From: Cupriavidus sp. WGlv3
Lineage (GTDB): Bacteria > Pseudomonadota > Gammaproteobacteria > Burkholderiales > Burkholderiaceae
Length of the DNA stretch: 64,000 nucleotides
Reading direction: 5' to 3'
Assembly: GCF_023952475.1 (NCBI RefSeq)
Contig: NZ_JALHRX010000002.1
Location: forward strand, 124,001 to 188,000
Made by a program: the position numbers and the translations under genes. Of this stretch, positions 45,980-53,954 are shown one piece after another (position 1 is the first letter of the stretch; each line of letters begins with the position of its first letter). The notes below the pieces were generated by a model. That model searched no databases and had not been told where the DNA came from. It saw only the letters and a program-made list of their open reading frames with translations.

Positions 45980-46945
45980 ATGCGACGTCGCACCTTCCTG
46001 TGCGCGGGCGCGGCCACCTTGGCCACGCCGCTGGCAGCCTGGTCCCAGGCACTGCCGACCGGCCCGATCCGCATCATCGTGGGCTTCCCGCCCGGCGGCG
46101 GCACCGACGTGATGGCGCGCGTGATCGCACAGCAGCTGTCGGCGCTGTGGCGGGTGTCGGTCATCGTCGAGAACCGGCCCGCCGCCGCCGGCGTGGTCGC
46201 CGCCGAGTACACCGCGCGCCAGGCGCCGGACGGCGCCACGCTGCTGATGACCAACATCAGCAACCATGCCATCGCGCCCAGCCTGTACCCGAAGCTGGGC
46301 TACTCGGTGGAGAAGGACTTCACGCCGGTCATGCTGGTCGGCGTCACGCCCAACCTGCTGATCTGCCACACCGGCGGGCGCGCGCGCTCGGTGGCCGACG
46401 TGGTCGCGCTGTGCCGCAGCCAGCCGGGCAAGATCACCTTCGGCTCGTCCGGCGCCGGCGCGGCGCAGCACCTGGCGCTGGAGATGTTCAAGCTGCGTGC
46501 CGGCGTGGAGGCGCTGCACGTGCCGTATCGCGGCTCGGCGCCGATGCTGACCGACCTGATCGGCGGCCAGATCGACTTCAGCTTCGAGACCATGACCTCC
46601 GCCACGCCGCAGATCCAGGGCGGCAAGGTGGTGGCGATCGCGCAGACGCGCCCGCGCCGCGCGGCCAGCTATCCCAATGTGCCGACGCTGGCCGAATCGG
46701 GCTTTCCCGGCTTCGATGCCGGCACCTGGTACGGGCTGGTCGGCCCCGCCGGGCTGCCCGCGCCCATGGTCCAGCGCATGAACGCGGACCTGAACAAGGT
46801 GCTGGCGCTGCCCGACGTGGCGGGCAAGCTCGCCGGCTTCGGTGCCGAGGACGGCGGCGGCAGCGCGGCGCGCTTCGCGCAGTTCATCGCCACGGAGCGC
46901 GCCAAGTGGGCGCGCGTGGTCAAGGACGCCAACGTCAAGGTGTGA
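45980..46945 (+). CDS. Bug/TctC-type periplasmic solute-binding protein
   Basis: The 321-residue precursor has a twin-Arg-like start (MRRRTFLCAGAATLATPLAA) and the Bug marks PIRIIVGFPPGGGTDVMARV and HVPYRGSAPMLTDLIGGQI. The signal could be Sec or Tat; RRRTFL resembles a weak Tat motif. The ATG at 45980 follows CAGGAGACAACAC, the same leader as livK. It lies between the iron alcohol dehydrogenase and FAH genes. It should bind an organic acid; its permease is not adjacent. It is a different protein from the Bug at 41411-42391. Confidence 0.92.
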   Translation: MRRRTFLCAGAATLATPLAAWSQALPTGPIRIIVGFPPGGGTDVMARVIAQQLSALWRVSVIVENRPAAAGVVAAEYTARQAPDGATLLMTNISNHAIAPSLYPKLGYSVEKDFTPVMLVGVTPNLLICHTGGRARSVADVVALCRSQPGKITFGSSGAGAAQHLALEMFKLRAGVEALHVPYRGSAPMLTDLIGGQIDFSFETMTSATPQIQGGKVVAIAQTRPRRAASYPNVPTLAESGFPGFDAGTWYGLVGPAGLPAPMVQRMNADLNKVLALPDVAGKLAGFGAEDGGGSAARFAQFIATERAKWARVVKDANVKV

Positions 46946-46946
46946 C

Positions 46947-48137
46947 ATGACACGACGCATCTCGGTTGAGGAAACCCTGCCGCGCGACGCGGATCGCGCC
47001 TTGCTGGTGGGACGCGCATGGCTGCCCGGCCCGCATGGCGGCCCCGTGACGGTGGTGGTGCGCGGCGCGGAACTGTTCGATATCACGGCCACCGCGCCAA
47101 CCATTGCCGGCCTGCTGGCGCTGCCTGACTGCGCCGAGCGCGTGCGGCAGGCCACCGGGCCTTCGCTGGGGCCGCTGCAGGACTGGCTCGACGCGACCTG
47201 CGCGCATGGGCCGGACCCGGAACACCGCCACCTGCTGGCGCCGAACGACCTGCAGGTGGTCAAGGCCGCCGGCGTGACCTTTGCCGCCAGCCTGGTCGAG
47301 CGCGTGATCGAGGAGCGCGCGCGCGGCGACGCGGCCAGCGCCGCGGCGGTGCGCGAGAGCGTCGGCGCCATCGTCGGGACGGGCTTTGCCGCCATCCGCC
47401 CCGGCTCGCCCGAGGCCATGCGCATCAAGGATGTGCTGGTCGCGCAGGGGTTGTGGTCGCAGTACCTGGAAGTCGGCATCGGCCCGGACGCCGAGATCTT
47501 CACCAAGGCGGCTCCGCTGTCATCGGTGGGCACCGGCGTGGGTGTCGGCCTGCATCCGGCCTCGACCTGGAACAACCCCGAGCCGGAGGTGGTGCTGGCA
47601 GTCTCGCCGCGCGGCGAGACCGTCGGCGCGGCGCTGGGCAACGACGTCAACCTGCGCGACTTCGAAGGCCGCAGCGCGCTGCTGCTGGGCAAGGCCAAGG
47701 ACAACAACGCGTCCTGCGGCATCGGCCCGTGGATCCGGCTGTGCGATGCGCATTTCGGCATCGACGAGATCGCGCGCACCGAGATCGGCCTGACCATCGA
47801 AGGCGAGGATGGCTTCGTGCTGCATGGCGCCAGCGCGATGACGCAGATCAGCCGTTCGCCGCAGGAACTGGTGGCGCATGCGATGGGCGCGCACCACCAG
47901 TATCCCGACGGCATGATGCTGTTCTGCGGCACGCTGTTCGCGCCGGTGCAGGACCGCGACGCACCCGGCGCCGGCTTTACCCATCACCTCGGCGACCGCG
48001 TCAGCATCTCCGCGCCGCGCCTCGGCGGCCTGGTGAACTGGGTCGGCACCAGCGACGCGCTGCCGCCGTGGACCTTCGGCATCGGCGCGCTGATGGCCAG
48101 CCTGGCCCGGCGCGGGCTGCTGCCTCCGCCACCCTGA
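46947..48137 (+). CDS. Fumarylacetoacetate hydrolase family protein, 2-keto-3-deoxy-pentonate dehydratase-like
   Basis: The 396-residue protein has the long FAH architecture of 2-keto-3-deoxy-xylonate/arabonate dehydratases (XylX-like): NDLQVVKAAGVTFAASLVER, YLEVGIGPDAEIFTKAAPLS, WNNPEPEVVLAVSPRGE, GNDVNLRDFEGRSALLLGKA and HHQYPDGMMLFCG. The metal ligands are in the EPEV and GND stretches. The start is the ATG at 46947, directly after the Bug stop. Likely reaction: dehydration of a 2-keto-3-deoxy sugar acid, or a hydrolase/isomerase step. This assignment rests on motif recall and needs a tree. Confidence 0.82.
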   Translation: MTRRISVEETLPRDADRALLVGRAWLPGPHGGPVTVVVRGAELFDITATAPTIAGLLALPDCAERVRQATGPSLGPLQDWLDATCAHGPDPEHRHLLAPNDLQVVKAAGVTFAASLVERVIEERARGDAASAAAVRESVGAIVGTGFAAIRPGSPEAMRIKDVLVAQGLWSQYLEVGIGPDAEIFTKAAPLSSVGTGVGVGLHPASTWNNPEPEVVLAVSPRGETVGAALGNDVNLRDFEGRSALLLGKAKDNNASCGIGPWIRLCDAHFGIDEIARTEIGLTIEGEDGFVLHGASAMTQISRSPQELVAHAMGAHHQYPDGMMLFCGTLFAPVQDRDAPGAGFTHHLGDRVSISAPRLGGLVNWVGTSDALPPWTFGIGALMASLARRGLLPPPP

Positions 48138-48142
48138 TATCG

Positions 48143-48187
48143 GCCCCACACGGGGCACCCCCAGAGCCCGGCACACATCGACCGGGC
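48143..48187 (+). other. Two hairpins in the FAH-TRAP intercistronic gap
   Basis: GCCCC-ACAC-GGGGC (48143-48156) and GCCCGG with CCGGGC (48166-48187, 10-base loop) sit just upstream of the TRAP binding-protein gene. Neither has a T-run. Such hairpins often mark RNA processing points that allow extra expression of a binding protein. Confidence 0.4.
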
Positions 48188-48211
48188 CGCATCACAAACC
48201 CAGGAGACACC

Positions 48212-49204
48212 ATGAAACACGTTATCCCGCATATCGTGCTGGCAGCGCTATTGTCCGTTGCCGGCGTGGCACAGGCACACGCACAGGCACCGGCCCCGGT
48301 GAAGCTGCGCTTCGCCCATACCGTTCCGGAAACCGACTCGCAGCACCAGGCCGCGCTCGCCTTCAGCAAGAAGGTCAGGGAGCGCACCCAGGGCGGCGTC
48401 GAGATCCAGGTCTTCGCCAACAGCCAGCTCGGCAACGACACCACGCTGGTCACGGGCGTGCGCAGCGGCACCATCGACATCGGCGCCACCGGCAATCCCT
48501 TTGTCACCGGGCTGGCGCCACGGCTGAACGTGCTCGACCTGCCCTACCAGTTCGAGGACGGACCCTCGGCCTACAAGGTGCTGGACGGCCCGGTCGGCCG
48601 TTCATTGCTGGAAGAACTGGGCGCCCACCGCATCAAGGGCCTGGCCTTCTGGGAGATCGGCTTCCGCAGCCTGGGCAACAACAAGCGCCCGGTCAACAAG
48701 GCCGAGGACATCCGCGGCCTGAAGATCCGCACCACGCCCAACCCGTCGCACATCAAGGCCTTCCAGCTGCTGGGCGCGAGCCCGCAGCCGATGCCGTTCG
48801 CCGAGGTCTTCGGCGCGCTGGAATCCGGCGCGGTCGACGGCCAGGAGAATCCGCCCACGCTGATGGTCTCGGCCAAGATGTACGAGGTGCAGAAGTACGT
48901 GTCGATGACGCGCCATGCCTATACCGCGCTGGTGGTGCTGATGAACAAGGCGAAGTTCGACGCGCTCAGGCCCGAGTACCAGAAGGTGCTGCTGGAAGAG
49001 GCCGCTGCCGCCGCCACCTACCAGCGCAAGCTCAACGCCGACAACGAGGCCGCGGCCATCGCCACGCTGCGGGCCAGGGGCGTACAGGTCAACGAGCATC
49101 CCGACAACGCCGGCATCCGCAAGGTGGTGCGCGAGGAGACGCGCCAGCTGTTCGTGCAGAAGAACGGCGACGCCGTGCTGCGCGCCATGGACGCCCAGCG
49201 CTAG
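48212..49204 (+). CDS. TRAP transporter solute-binding protein, DctP family
   Basis: The 330-residue precursor has a signal peptide (MKHVIPHIVLAALLSVAGVA, cleavage near AHA-QAPAP). The mature protein shows LRFAHTVPETDSQHQAALAF, GLKIRTTPNPSHIKAFQLLG and QPMPFAEVFGALESGAVDGQ, all DctP marks; the Arg in KIRTT binds the substrate carboxylate. The ATG at 48212 follows CAGGAGACACC. The TRAP permeases DctQ and DctM lie 970 bp downstream, split from it by an amidohydrolase gene. It should bring a carboxylate or sugar acid to that permease. Confidence 0.93.
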   Translation: MKHVIPHIVLAALLSVAGVAQAHAQAPAPVKLRFAHTVPETDSQHQAALAFSKKVRERTQGGVEIQVFANSQLGNDTTLVTGVRSGTIDIGATGNPFVTGLAPRLNVLDLPYQFEDGPSAYKVLDGPVGRSLLEELGAHRIKGLAFWEIGFRSLGNNKRPVNKAEDIRGLKIRTTPNPSHIKAFQLLGASPQPMPFAEVFGALESGAVDGQENPPTLMVSAKMYEVQKYVSMTRHAYTALVVLMNKAKFDALRPEYQKVLLEEAAAAATYQRKLNADNEAAAIATLRARGVQVNEHPDNAGIRKVVREETRQLFVQKNGDAVLRAMDAQR

Positions 49205-49213
49205 GAGCACGCG

Positions 49214-50146
49214 ATGCCTGCCATGCCCGCCGCCATCGTCGATGCCCACCACCATCTGTGGCGGCTCGGCTGCGCGCGCCATCCCTGGCTGCAGGAAGGG
49301 TACGACCCTGCCGCCTTCTTCCTCGGCGACTACGCCGCGCTGCGGCAAGACTTCGATCCCGCCGACTACCTGCGCCAGTGGGACGGGCTGCCGCTCGCCG
49401 CCAGCGTCCACGTGGAAGCCGAACGTCATGCCGACGAGTCGGTGGCCGAGACCGCGTGGCTGCACCAGGTCCACGCGCGCCATGGCTTTCCCAACGCGGT
49501 GGTGGCGCATGCCGATTTCAACAGCGACACGCTGGCGGACCAGCTGCGCGCGCACCAGGCCTTCCCGCTGGTGCGGGGCGTGCGATGCAAGCCGCGCACC
49601 AGCCGGACCGCGGCTGGCAGCGTGCGCGGCCAGCCCGGCACGCTGCAGGATCCGCGCTGGCGGTCCGGCCTGCAGCGGCTGGCCGAGCACGGCCTGGCGT
49701 GGGACCTGCGGGTGCCATGGTGGCACCTGGAGGAAGCCGCCGAGGCGATCGCGGCGGTGCCCGGCCTGGCCGTGGTGGTCGAACACACCGGCCTGCCGTG
49801 GGATCGCACCGAAGCGGGCCTGTCCGGCTGGCGCCGCGGGCTGGCGGCCCTGGCCAGCCTGCCCGGGGTGCACCTGAAGCTGTCCGAGTTCGGCTTGCCG
49901 GGCGCGGCATGGGATCGCGCCGGCAATGTCGCCGTCATCCGACAGGCGCTGGAGATCTTCGGCTGGCAGCGCTGCATGTTTGCCAGCAACCTGCCTGTGT
50001 CGGGGCTGCGCGCGTCGCTGCATGAAATCGTCAATACCGTCGCCGCCGCGCTCGAAGGCCTGCCCGACGCCGCCGCGCAGGCGGTGTGGCACGACAACGC
50101 CATGCGCTTTTACCGGATCGGGGCCGCCGTGCCACGCCTGTGCTGA
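49214..50146 (+). CDS. Amidohydrolase family 2 TIM-barrel hydrolase (COG3618-type), second copy
   Basis: The 310-residue enzyme shares the metal site and layout of the protein at 40477-41406: IVDAHHHLWRLGCARHPWLQ, SVHVEAERHADES, VVVEHTGLPWDRTEAGLSG and MFASNLPVSGL. It may hydrolyse a lactone or cyclic ester once the TRAP system has imported it. It starts 9 bp after the dctP stop and lies inside the TRAP gene group, which ties it to the transported compound. Different substrate ends of one pathway are likely for the two copies. Confidence 0.88.
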   Translation: MPAMPAAIVDAHHHLWRLGCARHPWLQEGYDPAAFFLGDYAALRQDFDPADYLRQWDGLPLAASVHVEAERHADESVAETAWLHQVHARHGFPNAVVAHADFNSDTLADQLRAHQAFPLVRGVRCKPRTSRTAAGSVRGQPGTLQDPRWRSGLQRLAEHGLAWDLRVPWWHLEEAAEAIAAVPGLAVVVEHTGLPWDRTEAGLSGWRRGLAALASLPGVHLKLSEFGLPGAAWDRAGNVAVIRQALEIFGWQRCMFASNLPVSGLRASLHEIVNTVAAALEGLPDAAAQAVWHDNAMRFYRIGAAVPRLC

Positions 50147-50174
50147 ACCCCGATCCCTCCAGGAGTTCCGAATC

Positions 50175-50675
50175 ATGAACCGAATTACGCTGCGCCTGAT
50201 CCACGGCGCGATGGTCGCCATGATGGCCACCATGATCGTGCTGGTCTTTGGCAACGTGGTCCTGCGCTACGTCTTCAATTCCGGCATTGCCTTCTCCGAG
50301 GAAGCCTCGCGCTTCGTCTTCATGTGGCTGACGCTGACCGGCGCCCTGCTGGTCATGCATGACAAGGCCCACCTGGGCATGTCCACCGTGGTATCGCGCC
50401 TGGGCGGGAACGGCCAGCGTGCCTGCCGCCTGCTCGCCGACGCGGGCGCGCTGGGCTGCTGCCTGCTGCTGGCCCATGGCGCGTGGCAACTGGTGGCGAT
50501 CGGCATGGACGACCGCGCGCCCGTCACCGGCGTGCCGCTCGGCGTGGTCTATGCCTGCCTGCTGGTTTGCAGCGTGGGCATGGCGGCGATGCTGCTGCAC
50601 GGGCTGTGGCGCCTCGCCAGCGGCCGCATGGCGCAGCATGAACTGGTGCCGCAGTCCGGCACCTCCGGCGAATAA
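50175..50675 (+). CDS. TRAP transporter small permease, DctQ family
   Basis: The 166-residue protein has four hydrophobic segments with the DctQ marks VVLRYVFNSGIAFSEEASRF and LVMHDKAHLGMSTV. The ATG at 50175 follows AGGAG by nine bases; the long upstream frame is a shadow of the amidohydrolase gene. It pairs with the large permease gene that starts 16 bp after its stop. It is a structural subunit of the Na+-driven TRAP transporter and carries no known binding site. Confidence 0.92.
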   Translation: MNRITLRLIHGAMVAMMATMIVLVFGNVVLRYVFNSGIAFSEEASRFVFMWLTLTGALLVMHDKAHLGMSTVVSRLGGNGQRACRLLADAGALGCCLLLAHGAWQLVAIGMDDRAPVTGVPLGVVYACLLVCSVGMAAMLLHGLWRLASGRMAQHELVPQSGTSGE

Positions 50676-50691
50676 GCGCAGGGAGCTCGTC

Positions 50692-51969
50692 ATGACCATC
50701 TTTGTCTTTGTCGGCTCGCTGCTGGGCGCGATGTCGCTCGGCATGCCCATCGCCTTTGCGCTGCTGGCTTCCGGGGTTGCGCTGATGCTGCACCTGGGCA
50801 ATTTCGATACGCAGATCCTCGCGCAGAACATGCTCGAGGGCGTCAACAACTATCCGCTGATGGCGGTGCCGTTCTTCATGCTGGCGGGCGAGCTGATGAA
50901 CGCCGGCGGGCTGTCACGGCGCATCGTGCGCGTCGCCGACGCTGCGGTCGGGCACGTCCGCGGCGGGCTGGGCTACGTGGCAATCATCGCCGCGACGGTG
51001 GTGGCCAGCATCTCCGGCTCCGCGGTGGCCGATACCGCCGCGGTCGCCGCGCTGCTGATCCCGATGATGCGCAATGCCGGCTACAACGTGCCGCGCGCGG
51101 CGGGCCTGATCGCGGCGGGCGGCATCATCGCGCCGGTGATACCGCCGTCGATCGCCATCGTGGTGTTCGGCGTGGTGGCGCAGGTGTCGATCACCAAGCT
51201 GTTCCTCGCCGGCATCGCCCCCGGCGCGATGATGGCGCTGACGCTCGCCGTCACCTGGCACTTCTGCGCACGCAAGGAAAAGCTCGCGCCCACCGAGCCG
51301 TTCAATGCCCGCCGCCTGGCCCGGGCCGCGCTCGACGGCGTGTGGGCCCTGGTGCTGCCGGTGGTGATCATCGGCGGCATGAAGATCGGCGCCTTCACGC
51401 CGACCGAGGCAGCGGTGGTGGCGGTGGTCTACGCCATGGTGGTGGGCCGCTTCGTCTACGGCGAACTGAAGCTGCGCGCGCTGCCGGAACTGATCGTCAC
51501 CGCGGCCAAGACTTCCAGCACGGTGCTGTTCCTGGTGGCCTGCGCGCTGGTGTCGGCATGGCTCATCACCATCGCCAATATCCCGGCGCAGGTGACCGAC
51601 CTGCTCGAACCCTTCATCGACAACAAGATCCTGCTGATGCTGGTCATCATGGTCCTGGTGATCGTGGTGGGCACCGCGCTCGACCTGATGCCGACGGTGC
51701 TGATCATGACGCCGATCCTGATGCCTGTAATCACCAAGGCGGGCATCGACCCGGTGTATTTCGGCGTGATGTTCGTGCTCAACAACGCCATCGGCCTGCT
51801 GACGCCGCCGGTGGGAACGGTGCTCAACGTCGTGGCGGGCACTTCGCGCTGCAGCCTGGACAGCGTGATCGGCGGGGTCTGGCCGTTCCTGCTGAGCCTG
51901 ACCGCGCTGATGTTCCTGTTCGTGCTGTTCCCGCAGCTGATCCTGGTGCCGGCCGCATGGCTGCACTGA
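50692..51969 (+). CDS. TRAP transporter large permease, DctM family
   Basis: The 425-residue protein has about 12 hydrophobic segments. DctM marks include MSLGMPIAFALLASGVALML, YPLMAVPFFMLAGELMNAGG, SISGSAVADTAAVAALLIP and GGIIAPVIPPSIAIVVFG; near the end NNAIGLLTPPVGTVLNVVAG repeats this pattern. It is the transport channel, driven by a sodium gradient, and takes substrate from the DctP-like protein at 48212. The ATG at 50692 follows GGGAG. The gene is followed after 40 bp by the FMN dehydrogenase gene, in the same transcript. Confidence 0.94.
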   Translation: MTIFVFVGSLLGAMSLGMPIAFALLASGVALMLHLGNFDTQILAQNMLEGVNNYPLMAVPFFMLAGELMNAGGLSRRIVRVADAAVGHVRGGLGYVAIIAATVVASISGSAVADTAAVAALLIPMMRNAGYNVPRAAGLIAAGGIIAPVIPPSIAIVVFGVVAQVSITKLFLAGIAPGAMMALTLAVTWHFCARKEKLAPTEPFNARRLARAALDGVWALVLPVVIIGGMKIGAFTPTEAAVVAVVYAMVVGRFVYGELKLRALPELIVTAAKTSSTVLFLVACALVSAWLITIANIPAQVTDLLEPFIDNKILLMLVIMVLVIVVGTALDLMPTVLIMTPILMPVITKAGIDPVYFGVMFVLNNAIGLLTPPVGTVLNVVAGTSRCSLDSVIGGVWPFLLSLTALMFLFVLFPQLILVPAAWLH

Positions 51970-52009
51970 GGCCAGGCGCGCTCCGTCTTTCTACCTTGCA
52001 GGACACAAG

Positions 52010-53167
52010 ATGTCATCCATCAACGAGATCGAGGACCTGCGCCGGCTCGCCCGGCGGCGGGTGCCGCGCATGTTCTATGAGTACGCCGACTCCGGTTCGT
52101 GGACCGAGTCCACCTACCGCGCCAACCAGCGCGAGTTCGGCCGCATCCTGCTGCGCCAGCGCGTGGCCGTGGATATCGGCGAGCGCTGCGTCGCCACGCG
52201 CATGCTGGGCCAGGACGTGGCCATGCCGGTGGCGCTCGCGCCGACCGGGCTGGCCGGCATGCAGCATGCCGACGGCGAGATCCTGGCCGCCCGCGCCGCG
52301 CGCGATTTCGGCGTGCCGTTCACCCTGTCCACGGTCAGCATCTGCTCGATCGAGGACGTGGCCGAGGCCACCGGCGGGCATCCGTTCTGGTTCCAGCTCT
52401 ATGTGATGCGCGACCGCGCCTTCGTCGAACGCCTGATGGACCGCGCCCGCGCCGCGGGCTGCCCGGCGCTGGTGCTGACGCTGGACCTGCCGGTCAGCGC
52501 GCAGCGCCACAAGGACCTGCGCAACGGCCTGTCCGCGCCGCCGCGCCTGACGCCGTGGAACCTGCTCAACATGATGGGCAAGCCGCGCTGGTGCCTGGGC
52601 ATGCTGGGCACGCGCCGCCGCACCTTCGGCAACATCATCGGCCATGTGCAGGGCGTAGACGACATGACCTCGCTGGCTGACTGGTCGAGCCGCCAGTACG
52701 ACCCGACGCTGGACTGGGACGACGTGGCATGGATCCGCCGTCGCTGGTCCGGCAAGCTGGTGCTCAAGGGCATCCAGGACGTCGAGGATGCGCGGCTGGC
52801 GTGCCAGTCGGGCGCGGATGCGCTGATCGTGTCCAACCACGGCGGCCGCCAGCTCGATGGCGCGCCAGCGTCGATCCGCGCCTTGCCCGCCATTGCCGAA
52901 GCCGTGGGCGACCGCATCGAAGTCCATATGGACGGCGGCATCCGTTCCGGGCAGGACGTGCTCAAGGCGGTCGCCCTTGGCGCCACAGGCGTCTATATCG
53001 GCCGGCCCATGCTGTATGGACTGGGCGCCATGGGACAGGCCGGCGTGACGCGCGCGCTGGAGATCATCCGCAAGGAACTCGACCTGACCATGGCCTTCTG
53101 CGGCCACACCGACATCCGCGCGGTCGGCCGGGACATCCTGCTGCCGCCGCATCCGCCCGCTTCGTAA
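52010..53167 (+). CDS. FMN-dependent alpha-hydroxyacid dehydrogenase (LldD/mandelate dehydrogenase family)
   Basis: The 385-residue enzyme is an (alpha/beta)8 flavoprotein of the L-lactate dehydrogenase, glycolate oxidase and mandelate dehydrogenase family. Visible are RMFYEYADSGSWTESTYRAN, MPVALAPTGLAGMQHADGE, FQLYVMRDR and the catalytic SNHGGRQLDGAPAS with the His and Arg, then HMDGGIRSGQDVLKAVALGA for FMN phosphate. It oxidises an L-2-hydroxy acid to the 2-oxo acid. The ATG at 52010 follows CAGGAC. It is placed after the TRAP genes, so the imported compound or a product of it may be a 2-hydroxy acid. Confidence 0.92.
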   Translation: MSSINEIEDLRRLARRRVPRMFYEYADSGSWTESTYRANQREFGRILLRQRVAVDIGERCVATRMLGQDVAMPVALAPTGLAGMQHADGEILAARAARDFGVPFTLSTVSICSIEDVAEATGGHPFWFQLYVMRDRAFVERLMDRARAAGCPALVLTLDLPVSAQRHKDLRNGLSAPPRLTPWNLLNMMGKPRWCLGMLGTRRRTFGNIIGHVQGVDDMTSLADWSSRQYDPTLDWDDVAWIRRRWSGKLVLKGIQDVEDARLACQSGADALIVSNHGGRQLDGAPASIRALPAIAEAVGDRIEVHMDGGIRSGQDVLKAVALGATGVYIGRPMLYGLGAMGQAGVTRALEIIRKELDLTMAFCGHTDIRAVGRDILLPPHPPAS

Positions 53168-53221
53168 TTTTTCAGCCGTAGCCACCAACCCACCAGCAAA
53201 CAACCCATCAGGAGACAACCG

Positions 53222-53827
53222 ATGATCCACCGCACCACCTGCCGTGCCCGCCAGGCGTTCGCCATGCTGGCAGCCGGCGCCGCCTTCGCGGTCGCAGTCA
53301 TGCCCGCCCCCGCCGCGGCGCAGACCTCTGCCTCGGCGGAATGCAAGGCGGCGCTCGATGCCCGGGCCCAAAACCCCAACTACCCGCGCGACAGCGTGCC
53401 GCGCTACATCAAGACCCCCACCGGTTACCTGCTGGTGCTGCGCATGGGCGACAACGTGTTCGAGCAGATCGAGGCCTTTGCCATCTGCGAGAAGATCCCC
53501 AGCGCGAGCCTGTCGGCGATCGGCTTCGCCAATGTCACGTTCGGCTTCTGGGATGCCGGGAAGAAGCAGTTCAACCCGCGCACCTTCCGCAACGTGGAGA
53601 TGGCCAGCATCGTCGGCAGCCTGGCATGGAAGGAAGGCAAGCCGTCGATCCATGCGCACGGCGTTGCCGGCGACAGCAGTTTCGACACCTACGGCGGCCA
53701 TATCCTGTCGATGGAAGTCGGCACCGGATCGCTGGAGGTAACGGTCATCGCGCATCCCCAGCTACTTGAACGTGGCACCGATCCGCGTATCGGTGCCAAT
53801 GTGCTTGGGCTGCGCGATACGCACTGA
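53222..53827 (+). CDS. Exported PPC/DUF296 domain protein
   Basis: The 201-residue precursor has a signal peptide (RQAFAMLAAGAAFAVAVMPA, cleavage near AAA-QTSAS). The mature protein is one PPC (DUF296) domain: GYLLVLRMGDNVFEQIEAFA, ASLSAIGFANVTFGFWD and HAHGVAGDSSFDTYGGHILS, with conserved His residues placed as in metal-binding PPC proteins. Most PPC proteins lack a signal peptide; this one should be periplasmic. The ATG at 53222 follows CAGGAGACAACC. It is the last gene of the rightward unit. A periplasmic hydrolase or binding role is possible, but none is known. Confidence 0.82.
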   Translation: MIHRTTCRARQAFAMLAAGAAFAVAVMPAPAAAQTSASAECKAALDARAQNPNYPRDSVPRYIKTPTGYLLVLRMGDNVFEQIEAFAICEKIPSASLSAIGFANVTFGFWDAGKKQFNPRTFRNVEMASIVGSLAWKEGKPSIHAHGVAGDSSFDTYGGHILSMEVGTGSLEVTVIAHPQLLERGTDPRIGANVLGLRDTH

Positions 53828-53954
53828 GTATCCTTCTCTGGGGCTTGGCAGGTGCAAATTGCATGTCTGCCAACCAAGAGCTCTGGCAGACGGTGCGCGA
53901 GCACACAGTAGCGGGCAAGCCAACGTCCGGATTGACGTTGACTTGTGCTGCTGT

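Noticed and set aside
44684-47932. A 1082-residue minus-strand open frame
   Set aside because: It runs antisense to the iron alcohol dehydrogenase, Bug and FAH genes, which are well recognised. Composition is Arg/Ala/His-rich, typical of a shadow in GC-rich DNA.
53774-53797. A perfect 9-bp inverted repeat near the end of the PPC gene as a terminator
   Set aside because: It lies inside the coding sequence and has no T-run after it; it may be chance or an mRNA structure.
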